Below the pieces are notes generated by a model. It worked only from the letters and a program-made list of their open reading frames with translations, was not told the origin of the DNA and made no database searches. From contig NZ_JARXXP010000035.1 of the NCBI RefSeq assembly GCF_029893965.1, positions 1 through 48,504 on the forward strand: 48,504 bases of DNA, written 5' to 3'. How positions within the stretch are numbered: position 1 is the stretch's first letter; every line of letters starts with the position of its first letter. Origin of the DNA: Paenibacillus sp. PastM-3. GTDB taxonomy: Bacteria; Bacillota; Bacilli; Paenibacillales; Paenibacillaceae. Shown piece by piece: positions 18,182 to 25,236 of this stretch. Both the position numbers and the translations under genes were made by a program.

Positions 18182-19816
18182 TTAAAATAAAAACCGGTGT
18201 ACCAGCCGCTCGACCCGCATCAGCAGCTCGGGCAGGTGAAACGGCTTGATGATATAATCATCCGCCCCCATCTGCAGCGCATGGATAATATCCTGCTGAT
18301 CATTGCGGCCTGTAAGCATGACCACGAGGAGGTTTTCCTCCGGATAGCTGCTGCGGAGCTGCTCCAGCACCTCCAGCCCATCCAGCTCCGGCAGGATGCC
18401 GTCCAGCAGGACGATATATTTATCATCGGCACAATACCAGTTGGACTGTAGGAATTTCACTCCGCTTTCGTAGCTGCTCACCTCAACCCTGGAGATATTC
18501 GCAGGTTTCCAATCCATGAACTGCTTGACAACAATTTTGCGGATCAGCGCATCATCATCAACCATAATGACCTTAAGTACCTTCTCTGCCTTGCCTACCG
18601 GCAGGTAATCATCATGCAGGGTTGTCTGGTTTCTTCCCGCATGCTTGCTGGCATACAATGCCTGGTCCGCGTCCTCGATCAGCTCCTCAGGATTATCCCG
18701 GGAAGCCCGGATCTCTGTAATTCCACCCGAGAAGGTGACATGGAACAGCTCTTGCTTGGCCTGAAACTTCATATCAGCGAACTGTCTCTGGATCCGTTCA
18801 ATTACTGTAAGCGCGGAAGCGGCCGGTGTATTAGGCATAAACAGTGCAAACTCCTCCCCGCCATAGCGGCAGAAGGTGTCCTCTACACGGATGGAGCCCC
18901 GTACCAGCTCGGAAAAAGTCTGAAGCACCTCGTCCCCTATCAGATGGCCGTACGTATCATTAATCTGCTTGAAATGATCCAGATCAAGCAGAGCCAGGGA
19001 AAAGGTCCGCTCCGTCCGCCTGAAGTCAGATATCAGCTGCTTCATCGTCTGATTAAAGAACTTGCGGTTATAGGCGCCGGTCAGCTCATCTATAATAATC
19101 GACTTCTGCCACTCCTTTTTCAGCTCAAAGCGGTTCTTGATCAGCATCAGGAACAGGTCGATGTCCACCGGCTTGGGTACATAATCCATTACACCCAATG
19201 AATATGCGTACAACTGGATGTCCTTGGAATGCTCGCCGCTGATGATAATGATCGGAATCCGTTCTTGTGTAGCCTTGCCGATTATCTGGTGCAGCACATC
19301 TATTCCGCTCTGGTCCGGCAGCAGAATGTCCAGCAGAATCATATCAGGCCGGCTCTCATAGAACAGCTTGAGCCCGCGCTCGGCAGACATCGCTATATTC
19401 ACATAATAGGAATGACGTTCCAGGGATTCTCTTAAAAAGGCAACAAGCTCCACATCGTCATCGATCAGCAGAATTTCATACTTCTGCTGGCTTGCGCCGA
19501 TAGAAAGACTGATATCATGAACGGGATCCGGCACCGCACCGGTTGACTCGTCTCCGCCGAACAGCCCGAGCAAAGGATATAACACCTCGCGCCATTCCGC
19601 CTCCAGCCAGACTTTATCACTGTGATCCGAGAAATACAGCAGCGCGCTGCCCGCAAACCGCTCTACCCGGTCCAAACCGACCGTGCCCGCGGTTCCTTTC
19701 AGATTATGCAAAAAACGGTAAATCTCCCGCTCTCCGACTGACTGCTGCCCCGACCACGTTTCCAGAGTCTGCCTTGTCCGCTGCTCCACCAGCTCTTTAT
19801 ATTTTCTCGTTGTCAT
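18182..19816 (-). CDS. Hpt-REC-GGDEF-REC protein, diguanylate cyclase
   Basis: 544 residues. An N-terminal Hpt domain has H37 in FLHNLKGTAG. The first receiver (about 114-230) has D163 and K215. A GGDEF domain (about 235-400) has the intact active site GGEEF at 319-323 and an RVED inhibitory I-site at 310-313, five residues upstream as in product-inhibited cyclases. A second receiver (about 415-535) has D472. It should make c-di-GMP under phosphorylation control. ATG 19816 follows AAAGGAG. First gene of the operon with the receiver and hybrid kinase. Having both an Hpt and two receivers makes it a possible relay hub. Confidence 0.92.
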   Translation of the reverse strand: MTTRKYKELVEQRTRQTLETWSGQQSVGEREIYRFLHNLKGTAGTVGLDRVERFAGSALLYFSDHSDKVWLEAEWREVLYPLLGLFGGDESTGAVPDPVHDISLSIGASQQKYEILLIDDDVELVAFLRESLERHSYYVNIAMSAERGLKLFYESRPDMILLDILLPDQSGIDVLHQIIGKATQERIPIIIISGEHSKDIQLYAYSLGVMDYVPKPVDIDLFLMLIKNRFELKKEWQKSIIIDELTGAYNRKFFNQTMKQLISDFRRTERTFSLALLDLDHFKQINDTYGHLIGDEVLQTFSELVRGSIRVEDTFCRYGGEEFALFMPNTPAASALTVIERIQRQFADMKFQAKQELFHVTFSGGITEIRASRDNPEELIEDADQALYASKHAGRNQTTLHDDYLPVGKAEKVLKVIMVDDDALIRKIVVKQFMDWKPANISRVEVSSYESGVKFLQSNWYCADDKYIVLLDGILPELDGLEVLEQLRSSYPEENLLVVMLTGRNDQQDIIHALQMGADDYIIKPFHLPELLMRVERLVHRFLF

Positions 19817-19834
19817 GATTACTCCTTTAAACGT

Positions 19835-19876
19835 ACTGTCAAACTGTCAGTTGATCATTTTTTTCATATACTGTCA
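19835..19876 (-). promoter_or_regulatory. Three ACTGTCA repeats upstream of the cyclase operon
   Basis: ACTGTCA occurs at 19835, 19843 and 19870 on the plus strand, between the cyclase start and its likely promoter. On the minus strand each gives TGACAGT, part of possible TTGACA -35 boxes. Either overlapping promoters or a regulator site would explain them. Confidence 0.3.
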
Positions 19877-19941
19877 ACACTATTCTAAAGAATAACAGCG
19901 TCAAGATCAAAAATGTAATCAAACCGACAAAAAACCTTTGG

Positions 19942-19970
19942 TTGATGAGTGTGCCGGCATTTGTGATAAT
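19942..19970 (+). promoter_or_regulatory. Promoter of the ACT-DUF711 operon
   Basis: TTGATG (19942-19947), 17 bases, then GATAAT (19965-19970) preceded by TG as an extended -10. Confidence 0.6.
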
Positions 19971-20036
19971 AATTAAAACGGTTCATCCCGTTAATGCGGC
20001 GATGAATAGACTAGTATTAAATAGGAGGCTTTTTCA

Positions 20037-20306
20037 TTGAAGGGAATTATTACTGTACTGGGAAAAGACAAAGTAGGAATTATCGCCAGAGTCTGTACGT
20101 ACCTTGCTGAACACAATCTGAACATTCTGGACATTTCCCAGACGATTGTTCAGGACTATTTTAACATGATGATGATTGTCGACATTTCCGCGCCGAGCAA
20201 GTCTTTTGAGGAGATTGTCCTGGACCTGCAGCAGGTTGGTGAGGATATCGGGGTGGAGATCAAGCTCCAGCATGAGGATATCTTCAACATTATGCACCGC
20301 ATCTAG
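20037..20306 (+). CDS. ACT-domain protein (UPF0237 type)
   Basis: 89 residues, a single ACT domain with the typical opening TVLGKDKVGIIARV. ACT domains bind small ligands, often amino acids, and usually work as dimers. Start is TTG 20037, eight bases after AGGAGG. The next gene, DUF711/UPF0210, begins 21 bases later and this pair is conserved in many Firmicutes, which suggests that the small protein regulates or assembles with its larger neighbour. The ligand and the role are not known. Confidence 0.88.
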   Translation: MKGIITVLGKDKVGIIARVCTYLAEHNLNILDISQTIVQDYFNMMMIVDISAPSKSFEEIVLDLQQVGEDIGVEIKLQHEDIFNIMHRI

Positions 20307-20327
20307 CAGCCAAAGGAGACTAAGACA

Positions 20328-21686
20328 ATGATATCACGTGTTGAAGTTCAGGAAACGAATCAGATGATCCGGGAAATGAATCTGGATGTCCGCACCATTA
20401 CGATGGGAATCAGCCTGATGGACTGCTCGCATACCGATATGCGCGTGTTCAACCAGAATGTATATGATAAAATCACCCGTTCCGCCGAGAAGCTGGTCAA
20501 GACCGGTGAAGATCTGGAGCGGCAGTTCGGCGTGCCGATCGTCAACAAACGCATTTCTGTAACTCCGATCTCCATTGCCGCAGGCGCTGTACATACGAAT
20601 TCCTATGTGCCGGTTGCAGAAATTCTGGACAAGGCCGCCAAAGAGGTTGGTGTTAACTTTATCGGCGGATTCTCCGCACTCGTGCAGAAGGGCTGCACCA
20701 AAGGCGACCGTATTCTGATTGACAGCATCCCCGAAGCACTGGCTGGAACCGAACGGGTCTGCTCTTCCGTCAACGTAGGCTCGTCGCGGAGCGGGATCAA
20801 CATGGATGCCGTCAAGCTGATGGGTGACATTATTCTGCAGACTGCAGAGCGCACCAAGGACCGCGACTCGATCGGCTGCGCCAAGCTGGTTGTGTTCTGC
20901 AACGCGGTCGAGGATAACCCGTTCATGGCAGGTGCTTTTCACGGGGTGGGTGAACGCGAATGTGTCATTAACGTCGGTGTCAGCGGACCCGGTGTAATCA
21001 AGCGGGCTCTGGAGGAAGTAAAGGGACAGGATTTTGAAACGCTCTGCGAGACAATCAAGCGGACGGCCTTCAAGGTAACCCGGGTCGGCCAGCTCGTGGC
21101 CCAGGAGGCCTCCAAGCGCCTCGGCGTGCCATTTGGCATCATCGACCTTTCACTGGCACCTACCCCGCTGATCGGGGATTCCATCGCCGAGATCTTCCAG
21201 GTCATGGGCCTGGAGGAAGCCGGGGCTCCGGGCACTACAGCGGCGCTTGCCATCCTCAACGACAATGTCAAAAAGGGCGGCGTTATGGCCTCCTCCTATG
21301 TCGGCGGATTAAGCGGAGCCTTCATCCCGGTCAGCGAGGATCACGGGATGATCCAGGCTGTACAGCGCGGAGCGCTGACGCTGGAGAAGCTGGAAGCAAT
21401 GACCTGCGTCTGCTCGGTCGGCCTTGATATGATCGCCATTCCGGGCAGCACCAGCAAGGAAACAATCTCCGGCATTATCGCTGATGAAGCGGCAATCGGC
21501 ATGGTCAACAATAAGACGACCGCTGTCCGTGTGATACCGGTAATCGGCAAGGAAGTCGGCGAGATGGTCGAATTCGGCGGCCTGCTCGGCTACGCTCCGG
21601 TTATGGCCGTCAATCCGTTCAACTGCGCCGGGTTCGTTAACCGCGGCGGCCGGATTCCTGCCCCGATCCACAGCTTCAAGAACTAA
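20328..21686 (+). CDS. DUF711/UPF0210 (PFL-like) protein
   Basis: 452 residues, full length for the family. Family-typical segments are seen: TMGISLMDC near the start, FIGGFSALVQKG and LSLAPTPLIGDSIAEI. Structures of the family resemble the ten-stranded barrel of anaerobic ribonucleotide reductase and pyruvate formate-lyase, but I see no glycyl-radical RVxG-type motif at the C-terminus and no enzyme activity is established. ATG 20328 follows AAAGGAG. It is co-transcribed with the ACT protein and ends at a strong terminator. Confidence 0.9.
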   Translation: MISRVEVQETNQMIREMNLDVRTITMGISLMDCSHTDMRVFNQNVYDKITRSAEKLVKTGEDLERQFGVPIVNKRISVTPISIAAGAVHTNSYVPVAEILDKAAKEVGVNFIGGFSALVQKGCTKGDRILIDSIPEALAGTERVCSSVNVGSSRSGINMDAVKLMGDIILQTAERTKDRDSIGCAKLVVFCNAVEDNPFMAGAFHGVGERECVINVGVSGPGVIKRALEEVKGQDFETLCETIKRTAFKVTRVGQLVAQEASKRLGVPFGIIDLSLAPTPLIGDSIAEIFQVMGLEEAGAPGTTAALAILNDNVKKGGVMASSYVGGLSGAFIPVSEDHGMIQAVQRGALTLEKLEAMTCVCSVGLDMIAIPGSTSKETISGIIADEAAIGMVNNKTTAVRVIPVIGKEVGEMVEFGGLLGYAPVMAVNPFNCAGFVNRGGRIPAPIHSFKN

Positions 21687-21696
21687 AGCTCAGGCC

Positions 21697-21736
21697 AAAA
21701 AGCGCCGCCCCCTAGTATTAGGCGGGCGGCGCTTTT
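21697..21736 (+). terminator. Terminator of the ACT-DUF711 operon
   Basis: A 13-bp stem (AAAAGCGCCGCCC with GGGCGGCGCTTTT) extended by CCT/AGG, 11 bases after the DUF711 stop, with T4 at the end. Confidence 0.9.
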
Positions 21737-21930
21737 ATGATGACCTCCCCCTGCTGTCTATAGACCAGGTTGGGCTCACCGTTAATGCTTTCGATGGCAG
21801 CCTCCCAGCTTCTCATCCGGTATGCACTCTGCGCGAGGTCAGCAGCGCCAGCATACCGCTCACATCATGCGCGGTGAAGACGGCCGTGAACCGTTGAAGC
21901 AGCCCTCTGCGGGCCTGCCCCGGTGAGCTT
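21718..21930 (-). pseudogene. Remnant of an ECF sigma factor C-terminal (SnoaL-like) domain
   Basis: On the minus strand one frame reads LLQRFTAVFTAHDVSGMLAL followed by LT and then a stop; a second frame reads RSWEAAIESINGEPNLVYRQ, then QGEVI, to a stop at 21718. These match, in order, the start and end of the C-terminal domain of ECF41/SigJ-type sigma factors (LL.RF..AF...D...L..LL and then NG.P.LV...G.V). The part between them is missing and the frame is broken, and no sigma-2 or sigma-4 region is present. The gene has decayed, with its end overlapping the neighbouring terminator. Assignment is from memory of the family pattern. Confidence 0.5.
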
Positions 21931-21935
21931 CTGCC

Positions 21936-23390
21936 TCAAGCCCGGGCCCGTTTGCTCTTGCGGATCGTGATCATCCGCCAGCCTGTCAGCAGTGCCGATA
22001 CAAGACAAATCGCCGAGGAGGTCATGAACACAACATGCATTCCCGAGAGGAAAATATCCGGCCGGCCGGCAACCAGCCCGGTTACCCGGTATCCGGCCTT
22101 GCTGCTCATCACGTTGAACAGGATCGAGGTGGCAATGGTAATCCCGACCACCATCCCGACGTTACGGACCAGCGAATTGACACTGCCGGCCGAGCCGAGC
22201 TGGGTGCGCGGTACCTTGCTCATGATCAGCGAGTTGTTCGGCGACTGGAACAGCCCGCTGCCGACCCCGAGCATGGCAATCCACAATCCGACCAGTATGA
22301 CGGAGCTTCCTTCATGCAGCCGGGCCAGTCCAAACTGGGCGATCACCATTACAATCAGGCCGGCAAAGGTTAGGAATTCGGAGCCGATTCTGTCGGAGAG
22401 CGCCCCGCTGAGCGGCGCGATAATCACCATCGAAATCGGGAAGAGCATCAGCAGGAACCCGGCATAGAACGGAGACAGGCCCAGCATATTCTGCGCATAG
22501 AACGGCGAGATGATGTTGAAGCAGAAGTTAGCGACAAAGACCAGAAAGGCACACAGGATACTTAGTGAAAATAAAGGGTTTTTGAAAAGCGACAGCTGCA
22601 GCAGAGGAGCGGAGCTGCGCAGCTCGACCATCAGAAAAACAGCAAAGGAGACGGCAGCTGCAGCAAGCGCCGCAATAATCCGGCCGTCACTGTACCCGAA
22701 CTGCTGGCCGAGCAGCAGACCTGCGAACAGCGTGATGATAAAAAAGGAGAACAGCAGGCTGCCCGGGAGATCGATTTTGGATTTTACCCGGATCAGATCC
22801 TTCGGCAACACCTTGGTCCCCAGTACAATCGCAATCAGGCCAATCGGCACGTTGACCCAAAAAATATATTCCCAGCCCAGTGTAGACACGATAATCCCGC
22901 CCAGACTGGGTCCGGCGATGCTGCCCAGCGACACAAAGGTACCGATCAGGCCCAACGCTTTGCCGCGTTCATTAGCCGGGAATATATCGGTAACAATCCC
23001 CTGGCTGTTCGCCATCGTCATTGAAGCGCCAACCGCCTGGATGACCCGGGAGACAATCAGGAACGGGAGATTGGTACTCAGGCCGCAGAGTAAGGAGCCG
23101 ACGATAAACACGACCGTTCCGATTCTGAAAATCCTGATCTTGCCGGCCATATCGCCCAGCTTGCCGAAGAATAGAATGACGGCGCAGATGGCCATTAAAT
23201 AGCCGGTTGTGACCCATTCGACCTGGGCTACAGGCAGATTGAGCTGCTTGACCAGCACTGGCAGGGCAATATTAACAATGCTCCCGTCCAGAGTGGACAT
23301 AAATGTAAACAGATTAAGAACGATCAGAATGACCCAGCGCTTCTTCTGAATCGCCTCATCCTCCTGATAGGTTGCAGGAATTGAACTCAT
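21936..23390 (-). CDS. DHA2-family (EmrB/QacA) MFS drug exporter
   Basis: 484 residues with about 14 predicted membrane helices. Family signatures are LDGSIVNIALPVL in helix 1 (motif D1), LGDMAGKIRIFR in the motif A loop and GPSLGGIIVSTLGWEYIFWV (motif C and beyond). A frame extension to 23453 adds 21 residues of basic, non-family sequence and crosses the operator; ATG 23390 after AGAGGGTG is preferred. It is divergent from a MarR regulator, and both promoters share one palindromic operator, with a second copy closer to this gene. Substrate unknown. Confidence 0.92.
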   Translation of the reverse strand: MSSIPATYQEDEAIQKKRWVILIVLNLFTFMSTLDGSIVNIALPVLVKQLNLPVAQVEWVTTGYLMAICAVILFFGKLGDMAGKIRIFRIGTVVFIVGSLLCGLSTNLPFLIVSRVIQAVGASMTMANSQGIVTDIFPANERGKALGLIGTFVSLGSIAGPSLGGIIVSTLGWEYIFWVNVPIGLIAIVLGTKVLPKDLIRVKSKIDLPGSLLFSFFIITLFAGLLLGQQFGYSDGRIIAALAAAAVSFAVFLMVELRSSAPLLQLSLFKNPLFSLSILCAFLVFVANFCFNIISPFYAQNMLGLSPFYAGFLLMLFPISMVIIAPLSGALSDRIGSEFLTFAGLIVMVIAQFGLARLHEGSSVILVGLWIAMLGVGSGLFQSPNNSLIMSKVPRTQLGSAGSVNSLVRNVGMVVGITIATSILFNVMSSKAGYRVTGLVAGRPDIFLSGMHVVFMTSSAICLVSALLTGWRMITIRKSKRARA

Positions 23391-23425
23391 GAACGAACAC
23401 CCTCTTGCCTTAATTTTCAGATTTA

Positions 23426-23439
23426 GTTGCGTCCGCAAC
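23426..23439. promoter_or_regulatory. MarR-type operator, proximal to exporter
   Basis: GTTGCG-TC-CGCAAC, with the same TTTA and AA flanks as the site at 23475. It lies downstream of the exporter promoter, 36 bases above its ATG. Confidence 0.75.
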
Positions 23440-23458
23440 AATCTGATCCGCATTACCC

Positions 23459-23487
23459 AGTGTACAGCAATTTAGTTGCGTACGCAA
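23459..23487 (-). promoter_or_regulatory. Promoter of the DHA2 exporter
   Basis: On the minus strand TTGCGT (23482-23487), 17 bases, TACACT (23459-23464). The -35 box is the right half of the palindrome at 23475-23488. Confidence 0.5.
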
Positions 23488-23488
23488 C
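23475..23488. promoter_or_regulatory. MarR-type operator, shared by divergent promoters
   Basis: GTTGCGTACGCAAC is a perfect 14-bp palindrome. It is 49 bases from its near-identical partner at 23426, and its two halves provide the -35 boxes of both divergent promoters, so a bound MarR dimer would block both. Confidence 0.8.
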
Positions 23489-23504
23489 AAGTTTACGGTA
23501 AACT
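23476..23504 (+). promoter_or_regulatory. Promoter of the marR-like gene
   Basis: TTGCGT (23476-23481), 17 bases, TAAACT (23499-23504). The -35 box is the left half of the operator palindrome. Confidence 0.5.
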
Positions 23505-23567
23505 TTTGGCAAGGGCGGGAATTCTGTCAGGAATGTTCTGCCGCATTAATCCAAAGAGGTGTCCGTA

Positions 23568-23996
23568 GTGAAAAAAGAACCGGTCGGCAAGCTGATCGCC
23601 TATCTTCAGCGTCAGAATACCAAAATATTAAGCAGGGAGCTGCAGCCTTACGGGCTTGGCAGCGGCGGGCAGCACAGCTTCCTCAAGCTGATTCTCGGCA
23701 ATCCCGGCATTACCCAGGACCAGATGACAAGTGAAATGAAATTCGATAAAGCGACCACCGCCCGTTCGGTCAAGCACCTGGAGCAGCTGGGATACATTGA
23801 ACGGCAGCCCGATCCCAAGGACCGGCGTTCGTCTCACCTGTACCCCACTGCCAAGGCGCTGGCTTTTGCCCCTGAATTCCAGTCAATATTGGACGGGCAT
23901 AATGCCAGAATGACCGCCGAGCTGACGGAGGAGGAATCTGTCACGCTTGTAGCCCTGCTTCAAAAGGTTATCCGGAGCACCGAAAAGCTGCTATAG
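23568..23996 (+). CDS. MarR-family transcriptional regulator
   Basis: 142 residues, winged-helix MarR fold. The recognition helix region reads TSEMKFDKATTARSVKHLEQ and the wing contains RQPDPKDRRSSHLYPT, with the conserved D-x-R-R motif. Two in-frame GTG codons are possible; the one at 23559 overlaps the AAAGAGG ribosome binding site, so GTG 23568 is chosen. It is divergent from a DHA2 exporter and the intergenic region holds two matching palindromes, which makes it the likely repressor of both genes. Confidence 0.93.
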   Translation: MKKEPVGKLIAYLQRQNTKILSRELQPYGLGSGGQHSFLKLILGNPGITQDQMTSEMKFDKATTARSVKHLEQLGYIERQPDPKDRRSSHLYPTAKALAFAPEFQSILDGHNARMTAELTEEESVTLVALLQKVIRSTEKLL

Positions 23997-24003
23997 CGGA
24001 TTA

Positions 24004-24051
24004 TGCCTCTACTCGACCGGCCGGGACGGAATCAGAGGCATTTTTGCCTCT
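24004..24051. repeat. AGAGGCA hairpin element, copy 2
   Basis: TGCCTCT at 24004, then AGAGGCA-TTTT-TGCCTCT at 24034-24051, behind the marR-like gene. AGAGGCA can pair with either flanking TGCCTCT. The same hairpin is at 13045. Here it could also serve as a terminator, since T5 is in its loop and TAAATT follows. Confidence 0.55.
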
Positions 24052-24066
24052 AAATTCTAATTCTGC

Positions 24067-24556
24067 TCACATCAGGCTGATGCCATCCAGTAAATAACCC
24101 CAGGTCTTATTATCCCCTGCCCGGTTCGGGCTGCTGAGCGAGCAGATGCCAGGGTAGCCCCACCCGTTATTGACCACGCTTTCCAGCCCGTCGACCCCGT
24201 TCACTACCAGGATCACAAACGCTCCGCCCGTCAAGCACCGGGAAATCGTGAACCGATATTACATTGTAATAAAAATCCTTCATAAAATAGGATTTGACCG
24301 GCATGACCCGTTCATTCTCCACAAATACAGCATTTCCTTTGACCGGCATCATATTCTCTAGCTCAATATAACCCGCAAACCGTCTGCTGAGCAGCCTATT
24401 CACATCCATAAGCGATAATGAAACTACCCGATCAAGCGGAGAAGAAAAGGTTCTGAGTCCCTTTCTGCGCAAATGAGCCAACGGTTCACAGGAGCTGCCC
24501 AGGCTGACGATGCAGTCGTATGCCCCTTTGATTTCACTTATATCCATCTGTCCCAC
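24067..24556 (-). pseudogene. Broken DUF1796 (putative cysteine peptidase) gene
   Basis: From ATG 24556 the frame reads IVSLGSSCEPLAHLRRKGLR, then SSPLDRVVSLSLMDVNRLL, which matches the start of DUF1796 proteins with the conserved cysteine of the SLGxxC motif. After VISVHDFPVLDG the frame turns into low-complexity residues and stops at 24167. In another frame the text continues with FVILVVNGVDGLES, NKTWGYLLDGISLM and a stop at 24067, matching the family C-terminus. About 60 or more residues of the middle are missing. So an internal deletion with a frameshift has inactivated the gene. Known relatives are around 200 residues or more. Confidence 0.65.
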
Positions 24557-24628
24557 CCCGTTAGCAGGTTTTACCCATAATAAATGCTTCTCCAGGCTGG
24601 ACAGATTGGATGATCCATCAGGTTTCTT

Positions 24629-24657
24629 TTGCCCAAACCGCTGAAAACCGTTAAAAT
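24629..24657 (+). promoter_or_regulatory. Promoter of the ybaK-like/MFS operon
   Basis: TTGCCC (24629-24634), 17 bases, TAAAAT (24652-24657), 70 bases above the ybaK-like ATG. Confidence 0.6.
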
Positions 24658-24726
24658 GAAATGCAACGTGAAAATGTATGAAAGATCTTTGTAATTCATG
24701 AATATTTATAAAAAGGAGTGTCAGCT

Positions 24727-25236
24727 ATGTCTATTGCCAGAGTAAAAGAACATTTCCGCGCCTTTGATCGGGAACAGGATGTACTGGAGTTCACCACTTC
24801 CAGCGCTACCGTGGATATGGCTGCCGCCACCATTGGTGTCATTCCGGCCCGGATTGCCAAAACCTTGTCCTTCCGCGGTTCCGGCGAAAACGCCATTTTG
24901 ATTGTAGCCGCAGGAGACGCCAGGGTAGATAACAAAAAGTTCAGGGAGACCTTTGCATTTAAACCGCGGATGCTCACTCCGGAGGAGGTTCTGGAGCAAA
25001 CCGGTCATGAAATTGGCGGTGTCTGCCCGTTTGGTCTGGCCCGGGAGCTGGAGGTTTACCTGGATGTGTCCATGAAGCGCTTCACCACTTTATTCCCTGC
25101 CTGCGGCAGTACGAATTCAGCCATTGAGCTGACCTGCGAGGAGCTTGCCCAGTATTCGGGCGCAAAAGAATGGGTTGATGTATGCAAAGACTGGTCCGAT
25201 AACGCTGCCGGGGCCGGGGATGGGCAAGCCTCATGA
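24727..25236 (+). CDS. YbaK/EbsC-family aminoacyl-tRNA deacylase
   Basis: 169 residues with a single YbaK/EbsC (ProX-like) domain. It hydrolyses mischarged tRNA, typically Cys-tRNA(Pro) or Ala-tRNA(Pro), in trans. The conserved lysine is in ARIAKTLSFR, and the family's VCPFGL and TLFPACGSTNSAIEL segments follow. ATG 24727 follows AAAGGAG; an in-frame GTG three codons upstream is less well placed. Its TGA overlaps the start of the MFS gene as ATGA, so the two are translationally coupled. Confidence 0.9.
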   Translation: MSIARVKEHFRAFDREQDVLEFTTSSATVDMAAATIGVIPARIAKTLSFRGSGENAILIVAAGDARVDNKKFRETFAFKPRMLTPEEVLEQTGHEIGGVCPFGLARELEVYLDVSMKRFTTLFPACGSTNSAIELTCEELAQYSGAKEWVDVCKDWSDNAAGAGDGQAS

